From contig JAJZFQ010000040.1 of assembly GCA_021805275.1 (NCBI GenBank), positions 1 through 5,457 of the forward strand: 5,457 bases of DNA, written 5' to 3'. The notes under the pieces are model-generated. The model did no database searches and was not told the origin of the DNA. It saw only the letters and a list, made by a program, of their open reading frames with translations. The position numbers and the translations under genes were made by a program. Below are positions 1 to 5,033 of this stretch, piece by piece. The DNA comes from Pseudomonadota bacterium. Lineage in GTDB: Bacteria > Pseudomonadota > Gammaproteobacteria > Steroidobacterales > Steroidobacteraceae. Within the stretch, counting starts at the first letter, position 1. Every line of letters starts with the position of its first letter.

Positions 1-1
1 G

Positions 2-97
2 GTCAGCGCCGCAGGACCGAAGTTCACTTCGAACGCGAGCATCGCACCGGGGACAGAGGCAGAGAGTCAGCCGCAAGCCGCCAGGAGGTGCCGATGA
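2..97 (+). CDS. possible 3' end of an upstream gene (cut by window edge)
   Basis: The second forward frame is open from the window edge to a TGA at 95-97. It would encode a roughly 31-residue Ala/Pro/Gln-rich tail (VSAAGPKFTSNASIAPG...). The TGA overlaps the ATG of the ferritin-like gene as ATGA, the arrangement usual in translationally coupled operons, and this is the main reason to list it. The other two forward frames are also open here, so an open frame alone proves nothing. The tail shows no recognisable domain. It may instead be plain 5' leader. Confidence 0.25.
   Translation, partial: VSAAGPKFTSNASIAPGTEAESQPQAARRCR
83..89 (+). promoter_or_regulatory. strong Shine-Dalgarno site that fixes the start of the ferritin-like gene
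   Basis: AGGAGGT matches the 16S anti-Shine-Dalgarno closely and lies 4 bases before ATG at 94. The in-frame GTG at 88 lies inside this site, so it cannot be the start codon served by it. The reading frame is also open further upstream to the window edge, but no better-placed start was found. Confidence 0.75.
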
Positions 98-927
98 ACA
101 CGCCCGCTGCCGATGACGCCCCGCCGCTGCCGTGGTCCATGGAGAGCATCCGGTACGATCGGATCGATCCGCACAGGTTGGCGGGGGAGGAGACGCTGCT
201 GCGGCTCGTGGCCTGCGCCTCCTTCATCGAGATCACCTCTGATCTGTACACGGCAAATCTCGTCGAGTATTTCCGTGACGACCCAGCAGTGGTCGACTGG
301 CTGCGGCATCATTGGGAGCCGGAAGAACTGCAACACGGCGCCGCCTTGCGCCGGTACGTGCAGACGGCGTGGCCGCAGTTCGCCTGGGAACGCGCCTATC
401 AGGGGTTCTACGCGGAGTATTCCCGGTGCTGCCAACTCGATCGACTGGCGCCGAGCCGCTCGCTCGAGATGGTGGCGCGCTGTGTGATCGAGACCGGGAC
501 GTCGAGCTTCTATCGGTTCCTGGCGGAGAGTGCCCCGGAGCCGGTGCTGAAGGACATCACCGGGCGGATCGCCGCGGATGAAGTCCGGCACTACAAGAAT
601 TTCTATCACTTCTTCCGCCGCTACCGCCAACGTGAACACCCGGGGCGCACCGCAGTGATGCGCACGCTGTGGAACCGCGCCAACGAGATCGATGCCGAAG
701 ACGGTTACATCGCGTTCAAGCACGTCCTGCGGGTCAGCCATCCCGAGCAGCCCGTCGAGCGCAGGCAGTATGAGGAGTTCCTGCGCAGCATCCGCGGGAT
801 GGTGCGGGCCCATTTCCCGTACCGGATGGCGCTGAAGATGTTCCTGAAGCCGCTCGACCTGCCGCCCGTCATGGGGCGCGTGATTCTGGGTTCAGCGTCG
901 GCGGCGACCTGGATGCTGCTGCGCTGA
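94..927 (+). CDS. ferritin-like di-iron protein, acyl-ACP-desaturase-like ligand spacing
   Basis: This 277-residue protein is probably a soluble four-helix-bundle di-iron enzyme. The full carboxylate/histidine ligand set is visible: E46 (ASFIEITSDLY), E78 and H81 (EELQH), E133 (CVIETGTSSFY), and E163 and H166 (DEVRH). The gaps between the Glu ligands (32, 55 and 30 residues) are close to those of plant and bacterial acyl-ACP desaturases and AurF-type N-oxygenases, and two ExxH motifs are typical of these families. Such enzymes activate O2 at a di-iron centre to desaturate, hydroxylate or N-oxygenate a substrate. Which of these applies cannot be read from the sequence. The C-terminus is basic, then hydrophobic (roughly residues 245-277, LPPVMGRVILGSASAATWMLL), which may seat the protein against a membrane or a partner. 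The start is set by AGGAGGT at 83-89. A possible ATGA overlap suggests co-transcription with a gene to the left. The di-iron fold is well supported; the substrate is unknown. Confidence 0.85.
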   Translation: MNTPAADDAPPLPWSMESIRYDRIDPHRLAGEETLLRLVACASFIEITSDLYTANLVEYFRDDPAVVDWLRHHWEPEELQHGAALRRYVQTAWPQFAWERAYQGFYAEYSRCCQLDRLAPSRSLEMVARCVIETGTSSFYRFLAESAPEPVLKDITGRIAADEVRHYKNFYHFFRRYRQREHPGRTAVMRTLWNRANEIDAEDGYIAFKHVLRVSHPEQPVERRQYEEFLRSIRGMVRAHFPYRMALKMFLKPLDLPPVMGRVILGSASAATWMLLR

Positions 928-928
928 G

Positions 929-1010
929 GATCACGAGAGGACGGTGCCGAGCACTGCGGAACGAGGTGCGACCCGTGAGTCATCTCGTGATCAATAAAGA
1001 GTGACTCGCG
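929..1010 (+). repeat. two crossing inverted repeats just after the ferritin-like gene
   Basis: GATCACGAGA at 929-938 is a perfect 10-base reverse complement of TCTCGTGATC at 983-992. A second pair, CGTGAGTCA at 974-982 and TGACTCGCG at 1002-1010, gives nine pairs with one G-U. The order of arms is a-b-a'-b', so in RNA the two stems cross. They could form a pseudoknot or be alternatives to each other. The first arm begins one base after the stop codon. The segment could act as a 3' end structure or an mRNA-stability element. No T-tract follows. Confidence 0.5.
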
Positions 1011-1025
1011 ATCTTCCGCCCTCGC

Positions 1026-1048
1026 GAAGGCCTTCCCAGTGACGTCAC
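1026..1048. repeat. two perfect 10-bp palindromes
   Basis: GAAGGCCTTC (1026-1035) and GTGACGTCAC (1039-1048) are perfect palindromes three bases apart. The second shares its GTGA/TCAC ends with nearby GTGAGTCA (975-982) and GTGACTC (1001-1007), so this stretch holds several related half-sites. They could be binding sites for a dimeric regulator, but I cannot assign a family and no promoter boxes are obvious beside them. Confidence 0.3.
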
Positions 1049-1092
1049 GCGAGGCGCGGACGCACGCTGATTGCATGATCCGCAATCTCTGG

Positions 1093-1139
1093 CACCTCCG
1101 CGCGGCACCGGCCGCTCTGCAGGCGAGGGCGCGGAGGTG
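1093..1139. repeat. perfect 11-bp inverted repeat with 25-base loop
   Basis: CACCTCCGCGC (1093-1103) and GCGCGGAGGTG (1129-1139) are exact reverse complements and would form a very stable stem. The loop is itself GC-rich. The right arm contains GGAGGTG, which looks like a ribosome binding site, but no usable reading frame follows it. A role in ending transcription of the ferritin-like gene (without a U-tract) or as part of a structured RNA is possible. Confidence 0.45.
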
Positions 1140-1467
1140 AGGCATTTGCACCCGAAGATGCGCAGCCGGCGTGCGCCTCAGCGCATCGCGAGCCCGGACG
1201 ATTCAGCCCCGGCCGGACAGTTCGCGTCCCCCGCGTGCGTGCTGCACGAGTGTGCCTCGGATGCATTCGGGCTCGGGGGAGCCGACGAAGAGGCGAGCGC
1301 GGTGCATGCCGTGCACCGTCCGCCGTCGCGTCATCGGGCGGGGTGGCTCCACATGCGCGTCCCGTAGAGGGCGGCTGCCCGCGAAGGCCCGGCGCGCCCG
1401 CCGTGTGATCGGCACCCGTCTCAGTCCGTGCGCCACGTGCGACCGTTTTTGAACGCTGACGACCAGA

Positions 1468-1488
1468 TATATCGGAAGACGATATAAA
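1468..1488 (+). promoter_or_regulatory. probable promoter -10 box with overlapping dyad operator for the ClC gene
   Basis: TATATCG (1468-1474) and CGATATA (1480-1486) form a perfect 7-bp dyad around GAAGA. The right arm runs into TATAAA (1483-1488), a five-of-six match to the sigma-70 -10 box in an otherwise GC-rich region. No good -35 box lies at the normal distance. CTGACG at 1456-1461 is 21 bases away, and CGACCA at 1460-1465 is correctly spaced but poor. A dyad on the -10 box is the usual place for a repressor, and a weak -35 fits regulated use. Transcription would begin near 1495, which rules out the in-frame ATG at 1489 as the main start. The regulator family is not identifiable. Confidence 0.5.
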
Positions 1489-1491
1489 ATG

Positions 1492-1523
1492 CCCGAGAGG
1501 TCCTCACCGCCTGTTCTCGGGAG
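1492..1523 (+). promoter_or_regulatory. leader hairpin covering the ClC ribosome binding site
   Basis: CCCGAGA (1492-1498) pairs perfectly with TCTCGGG (1515-1521). The right arm contains most of the Shine-Dalgarno sequence GGGAG (1519-1523), which lies four bases before ATG at 1528. When folded, the stem would hide the ribosome binding site. This suggests translational control, such as opening by a protein, small RNA or temperature. If transcription starts near 1495, the 5' base of the stem may be lost, so the exact start site matters. Confidence 0.4.
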
Positions 1524-1527
1524 CATC

Positions 1528-3306
1528 ATGAAGTCTTCTGCCTCCACTCACGGCTCGAACGACACGCTGCGTGACTTCACCGCCGACCGCCGGCTGCTGG
1601 TGCTCTCGGCCCTGGCGCTCGTGACCGGGACCTTCGGCGCATGGGCCGCATGGACGCTGCTGAAGCTGATCGCACTCGTGACGAATCTCGCCTACTACCA
1701 TGTCCTCTCCCCGCACACGGCATCTCTCAGCCACGCACACCTGGCACCCAGCTCGATCATGATTCCGGTCATCGGCGGGCTCATCGTCGGTCTGATCGGG
1801 CGCTACGGCTCGAACAAAATCCGCGGCCACGGCATTCCCGAGGCGCTCGAGGCGATCCTCATCGGACAGAGCCGCATTGAGCCGAAAGTCGCGTTGTGGA
1901 AGCCCCTGTCCTCGGCCATTGCCATCGGCACCGGCGGCCCGTTCGGCGCCGAGGGACCGATCATCATGACCGGCGGGGCGCTCGGTTCGCTGTTTGCCCA
2001 GTTCTTCAGGTTGAGCGCCGCGGAGCGCAAGACGCTGCTCGCCGCAGGTGCCGCGGCCGGCATGACGGCCATCTTCGGCACGCCCGTGGCGGCGGTGCTG
2101 CTGGCGATCGAGATCATGCTGTTCGAGTGGAAGCCGCGCAGTTTCGTGCCCGTGGTCGTTTCGGCCGTCGTGGCCATCGCCTGGCGACCCTGGCTGGTCG
2201 GCGCATGGCCGCTCTTTGCACACCGCGGTGCGCCGGTCCTGCCCTGGTGGGGCCTGCTGGTGTGCGCGCTGGTCGGGGTCATCGCCGGACTGCAGTCCGC
2301 GCTCACCACCGGGGCGCTCTACTGGGTCGAGGAGCAATACGAGAAACTGCCCCTGCACTGGATGTGGTGGCCCGCGCTCGCGGGCCTCGTGGTCGGGGTC
2401 GGCGGCCTCATCGATCCTGCTGCGCTTGGCGTCGGGTACGACAACATCCAGGCCCTGATCAGCGGCAATGTGCTGATGCATGCTGCGCTTGCGCTGCTGA
2501 TCGTGAAGGCGATCATCTGGGTCGTCTCGCTGGCTTCAGGGACGTCGGGCGGTACGCTCGCGCCGCTGCTGATGATGGGCGGGGCGGTCGGGGTGCTCGA
2601 GGCACATGTGCTGCCGTTCGGCGGCTCGGGGTTCTGGGCGCTCATCGCCATGGCCGCCGTGCTCGGCGGCACGCTGCGCTGCCCATTGACCGCCACGGTA
2701 TTCGCCGTCGAGCTCACCGGCGATTTGCGGATCATGCCCGCAGTCATCATCGCGTGCGCGGCGTCCTTTGCAGTGACGGTGCTGTTGATGCGCCGCTCCA
2801 TCCTCACCGAGCGCCTGGCCCGCCGCGGTCGGCATCTGACGTACGAGTACACCGTCGATCCCTTCGAGGTGATGCGTGTCCGCGACATCATGGCGCATCC
2901 CGTGCACGCCTTGGTGGCGAGTCTGTCGATGACGGGCGCGCGGGCATTCTTTGAGACCGGCTCAGGCGTGCAGCGTCACAGGAGCTATCCGGTGGTCGAT
3001 GATGCCGGGCGTGTCGCGGGCATGGTGTCGCGTGCCGACATGCTGCGCTGGTCGCGGGAGGGATGGCGGGATGTGGAGACCTTGGGCGAGCGGCTGGGTT
3101 CCGCCGAGGTCCTCGTCGGCCATCCTGAGGACCGTGTGGGCGATCTGGCCGACCGCATGATTGCGGCCGATGTCGGTCGCGTGCCGATCGTGGAGCGGAC
3201 CTCCGGCGTGCTGGTCGGCCTGGTGGCCCGGCGCGACCTGCTGCGGGTGCGGGCGCTTGCGGGCCAACTCGAACGCGAACGTGCACAGCTGATGAGCCTC
3301 TACTGA
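1528..3306 (+). CDS. ClC-family anion channel/transporter with two CBS domains
   Basis: This 592-residue inner-membrane protein has a ClC core (about residues 20-435) followed by a pair of CBS domains (about 448-512 and 525-588), which commonly bind adenine nucleotides and gate the pore. The signature motifs are present: GHGIPEA (100-106, first anion-binding loop), GGPFGAEGP (136-144, with gating glutamate E142), GTLAP (342-346) and LTATVFAVELTGD (387-399). Compared with E. coli ClcA, three key sites differ. The selectivity serine of GSGIP is H101. The internal proton glutamate position is I196 (AIEIM against IIEEM). The region of the anion-coordinating tyrosine reads RRSILTERL with no tyrosine. 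The protein may therefore be a passive channel, or couple anions to protons differently. A start at 1489 is in frame but lies within the promoter region; 1528 has a Shine-Dalgarno site. The next gene begins about 70 bases downstream but seems to have its own promoter. Confidence 0.93.
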   Translation: MKSSASTHGSNDTLRDFTADRRLLVLSALALVTGTFGAWAAWTLLKLIALVTNLAYYHVLSPHTASLSHAHLAPSSIMIPVIGGLIVGLIGRYGSNKIRGHGIPEALEAILIGQSRIEPKVALWKPLSSAIAIGTGGPFGAEGPIIMTGGALGSLFAQFFRLSAAERKTLLAAGAAAGMTAIFGTPVAAVLLAIEIMLFEWKPRSFVPVVVSAVVAIAWRPWLVGAWPLFAHRGAPVLPWWGLLVCALVGVIAGLQSALTTGALYWVEEQYEKLPLHWMWWPALAGLVVGVGGLIDPAALGVGYDNIQALISGNVLMHAALALLIVKAIIWVVSLASGTSGGTLAPLLMMGGAVGVLEAHVLPFGGSGFWALIAMAAVLGGTLRCPLTATVFAVELTGDLRIMPAVIIACAASFAVTVLLMRRSILTERLARRGRHLTYEYTVDPFEVMRVRDIMAHPVHALVASLSMTGARAFFETGSGVQRHRSYPVVDDAGRVAGMVSRADMLRWSREGWRDVETLGERLGSAEVLVGHPEDRVGDLADRMIAADVGRVPIVERTSGVLVGLVARRDLLRVRALAGQLERERAQLMSLY

Positions 3307-3337
3307 CGGCGCAGCGCATCCGGTTCGCGCCCTTTGA

Positions 3338-3369
3338 TGGACTCTAAAGTCCGATCCAGGGTGTACCCT
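3338..3369 (+). promoter_or_regulatory. MerR/ZntR-type metal-responsive promoter candidate
   Basis: A -35-like TGGACT (3338-3343) and a -10-like TACCCT (3364-3369) are separated by exactly 20 bp. This over-long spacer is the hallmark of promoters activated by MerR-family metal sensors through DNA distortion. The stretch begins ACTCTAAAGT (3341-3350) and ends CCAGGGTGTACCCT (3356-3369). From memory, the E. coli zntA promoter has GACTCT-N2-AGTC...TCCAGAGTGTATCCT at the same spacing; position by position most bases agree. Small local dyads also occur (GGACT/AGTCC at 3339-3352 and AGGGT/ACCCT at 3358-3369), although the central dyad is less symmetric than in zntA. Transcription would begin near 3376, just before the membrane-protein gene. 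No MerR-family gene is in the window. Confidence 0.55.
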
Positions 3370-3378
3370 CAGCGCTCG

Positions 3379-4482
3379 ATGACAGCCCTGAGCAGACAGA
3401 GCGTGCCGGCGCACGGCACAACCGCACCGACGTCCGCGGCGAGCGGGCCGAGGATCCCCACCCGCTCGCCACACGGCGGATTGCGGTTCGGTGCCGTCAT
3501 GGCGACCGCGGGTGCCTCAGCGCTGGCGGGGCGGTGCGGCCTAGCGCCACTCATGCGGCCACTGCTCGGCCTCGCCGTTCTGCAGGCGGTGTGGATCAGT
3601 GTCCGGGCCCTCGGACCTCACTGCGCGGGATGGCGCATCGATTGGCGAGCGTGGCGGACCGTCGGTCCGGCGCATGAGTGTTGTGGAGGGCATACGGTGC
3701 CGCTGGGTCTGACCGTGATCGCCAGCGATGTATTGGCGCTGGGCACGACGGCGAGTCGCGGACCATTGTGGTTCGCGGCGATTTGTCTGGTGATGGCGTG
3801 GGCGACCTCGGTGATGGCGATCGGTCGATTCGCCTGGTCACTGGCCGCGCGGGGTTTCGATTTGCACCGGCTCGACGGCGCCTGGTTTCTGGTTCCCGCG
3901 GCGCTGTTCGGCGCAGGCATCGCGACCGATCGCGTAGCGGCGCAGCTCGCCGGACACTGGCCCGACGCGCTGCGCGAACTCGCGGCCGGGAGCATCGTCA
4001 TCGGCGCGTTCGGCTACTGGGTGCTCATTGTCCTGGCGGGACTGCGGATTCGGCGCCATGGGCTCGGTAGCCCGCCGCGTGTGTCCTGGTGGATCGCCAT
4101 GGGCTGCGCAGGGCTGGGTGCTGCGGCGCTCGGACAGGTCCTGCAACAGCGCCCGCGAGCGGTGCCCGCGCAGTGGCTGCTCGATGCGACCGCGTTGTCC
4201 ATGGGTGTCGCGATGCTTCTGAGCGTGCCGGTGCTGCTGCTCAGTGCGCGCTTTGTGCTGCGTCAGTGCCGATTTCGGGCCACGGCGTCCTGGCCGCCAA
4301 CATTCTCCACAGCCGTGTTGGCATTCGGCGCATTTCAGGCCGGCGGCGTTCTGCACGTGCCCGCCCTCGGTACTCTCGGACTCGGCGCGGCCGACGCGAC
4401 GCTGCTCTTCTGGAGCGTGACGGCTGGGTGGAACCTGAGGTGTGCGTACCGCGCGCGGGCCACCGGTGCGCGTCGGTCATAG
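3379..4482 (+). CDS. TehA/SLAC1-like (TDT family) ten-helix membrane transporter
   Basis: This 367-residue inner-membrane protein resembles the tellurite-resistance/dicarboxylate transporter (SLAC1/TehA) family of anion channels and exporters. Supporting signs are FGAVMATAG at residues 37-45 (compare the family's FGAVMATGI), WFLVPAALFGAG and SWWIAMG helices, and about ten hydrophobic segments through to LFWSVTAGWNL near the C-terminus. Family members carry anions such as chloride, nitrate, malate or sulfite; the substrate here cannot be told. The loop after the second helix carries HECCGGH (99-105), an unusual His/Cys cluster that could bind metal. The roughly 36-residue N-terminus is Pro/Ser/Thr-rich and longer than usual. 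The start is uncertain. TTG 3334 and ATG 3337 overlap the presumed promoter and have no Shine-Dalgarno. ATG 3379 lies only a few bases after the predicted transcription start. GTG 3403 and TTG 3481 are later alternatives. The gene converges on the acetyltransferase gene. Confidence 0.68.
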   Translation: MTALSRQSVPAHGTTAPTSAASGPRIPTRSPHGGLRFGAVMATAGASALAGRCGLAPLMRPLLGLAVLQAVWISVRALGPHCAGWRIDWRAWRTVGPAHECCGGHTVPLGLTVIASDVLALGTTASRGPLWFAAICLVMAWATSVMAIGRFAWSLAARGFDLHRLDGAWFLVPAALFGAGIATDRVAAQLAGHWPDALRELAAGSIVIGAFGYWVLIVLAGLRIRRHGLGSPPRVSWWIAMGCAGLGAAALGQVLQQRPRAVPAQWLLDATALSMGVAMLLSVPVLLLSARFVLRQCRFRATASWPPTFSTAVLAFGAFQAGGVLHVPALGTLGLGAADATLLFWSVTAGWNLRCAYRARATGARRS

Positions 4483-4491
4483 TCTCACCGG

Positions 4492-4506
4492 GCGGCGGTG
4501 CGCCGC
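4492..4506. terminator. GC hairpin between convergent genes, possible terminator
   Basis: GCGGCG and CGCCGC form a six-pair stem with a three-base GTG loop. It sits in the 38-base gap between the stop codons of the SLAC1-like gene and the convergent acetyltransferase gene. The position suits a shared two-way terminator. Neither side carries a T-run, so intrinsic termination is doubtful. Confidence 0.35.
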
Positions 4507-4520
4507 ACGCGCCTCGGGGG

Positions 4521-4961
4521 TTACGCAGACTCCAGCTCCTTGGCGAAGTGCAACGCGAGGATGTGCAGACCGTGTCGATGATAGAAGCGGTGCGAACCCT
4601 GATTATTCACCCCGGAATCGAGTTCGAGCCGCTCGCAGCCTGCGGCGCATCCGCGCCGTTCGACTTCTGCGAGCAGCGCGGCGCCCACGCCTTTGGACCG
4701 GCGTGCCGGATTGGTGACCAGATCGTCGAGGAACGTGACCCGACCCCGGCTCGTCGCCACGATCCGGTACAGCGCCGCACCGATGCACCGCTCAGCACCC
4801 TGGTCGGCCACCAGCACGCGCAGACCTTGTTCGCGGCCTTCACTTAACAACGTATCGAAGGTATTGACGCTGAGTCCAGGCCGCAACGCCGCCAGCAGCG
4901 GATACAGGTCCGCTTCCAGGGACGGGTCGTTGGCGGTGATCTCGCGCAGAGTGACGTTCAC
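4521..4961 (-). CDS. GNAT-family N-acetyltransferase
   Basis: This 146-residue cytoplasmic protein should transfer an acetyl group from acetyl-CoA to an amine; the substrate is unknown. It has the order expected of a GNAT fold. The first strand is NVTLREITAND (2-12). Strands 2-3 are LRVLVADQ...CIGAALYRIV (47-68). Strand 4 is TFLDDLVTNP (76-85). The acetyl-CoA pyrophosphate loop is RSKGVG (88-93, fitting RxxGxG). Then come LELDSGV (112-118) and NNQGSHRFYHRHGL (119-132), whose Y127 is at the usual general-acid position. This layout, with LDSG followed by HRFYxRxG, is common among small bacterial GNATs. I chose GTG at 4961, preceded by GCGAG, because strand 1 then starts immediately, as in relatives. 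An in-frame TTG at 5006 would add 15 residues that sit in a strong hairpin. The gene ends 38 bases from the convergent membrane-protein gene. Confidence 0.88.
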   Translation of the reverse strand: MNVTLREITANDPSLEADLYPLLAALRPGLSVNTFDTLLSEGREQGLRVLVADQGAERCIGAALYRIVATSRGRVTFLDDLVTNPARRSKGVGAALLAEVERRGCAAGCERLELDSGVNNQGSHRFYHRHGLHILALHFAKELESA

Positions 4962-4990
4962 GCGGTGCTCGCAGGTCAACGAAAGCGAAC

Positions 4991-5033
4991 CGTGGACCCC
5001 GCGCAACGATGCCCGTGCGCGCGGCGGTCCACG
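4991..5033 (-). promoter_or_regulatory. 14-pair bulged hairpin in the acetyltransferase leader
   Basis: On the plus strand CGTGGACC (4991-4998) pairs with GGTCCACG (5026-5033), and the next CCGCGC (4999-5004) pairs with GCGCGG (5019-5024). That makes 14 pairs broken only by a single bulged base at 5025, with a 14-base loop. It lies 29 bases upstream of the chosen GTG start. In the leader RNA it would be very stable and could act as an attenuator or translation control. It is followed on the minus strand by GTTCGCTTTCGTTG, which is only weakly U-rich. Confidence 0.5.

Larger units (their letters stand above)
928..1467. other. long non-coding region rich in inverted repeats
   Basis: I find no convincing gene in these 540 bases. 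The open frames here are short, Arg/Pro/Ser-rich and lack a ribosome binding site. Besides the repeats listed separately, smaller foldable stretches are present. GATTGC/GCAATC pairs at 1069-1074 with 1082-1087. A bulged stem runs from TCGGGCTC to GAGCCGA at 1267-1285. A seven- to eight-pair stem around GGTGCA/TGCACC lies at 1299-1319. GGGC/GCCC pairs at 1369-1380. None is followed by a clean T-run, so none is a classical intrinsic terminator. The left part may be the 3' untranslated region of the ferritin-like gene; the right part may be a promoter region or structured RNA. Confidence 0.5.

Noticed and set aside
67..813. 248-codon reverse-strand open frame opposite the ferritin-like gene
   Set aside because: Arg/Pro/His-rich composition typical of an antisense shadow in GC-rich DNA, no family motif and no ribosome binding site; the forward frame carries intact di-iron motifs.
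1171..1452. 93-codon forward open frame in the long gap
   Set aside because: Arg/Cys/Pro-rich, no Shine-Dalgarno and no recognisable domain; it spans several hairpins.
1380..1527. Fluoride (crcB) riboswitch upstream of the ClC gene
   Set aside because: ClC fluoride exporters often have one, so I looked, but the conserved CTGATG...CTCCTAC-like segment and pseudoknot core are absent. The protein also carries two CBS domains, unlike typical short fluoride exporters.
1489..1527. Upstream ATG at 1489 as the ClC start
   Set aside because: It overlaps the -10 box TATAAA and lies before the expected transcription start; ATG 1528 has a Shine-Dalgarno site at good position.
1504..2481. 325-codon reverse-strand open frame inside the ClC gene
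   Set aside because: Composition is dominated by Arg, Gly, Asp, Gln and His with no motifs; it mirrors the coding ClC frame.
1896..2954. 352-codon forward open frame overlapping the ClC gene in another frame
   Set aside because: Extremely Arg/Gly/Ala-rich shadow with no hydrophobic segments; the ClC frame has all signature motifs.
4962..5006. TTG at 5006 as the acetyltransferase start
   Set aside because: It sits in the strong hairpin, has no Shine-Dalgarno and adds 15 residues ahead of the usual first strand of the fold.
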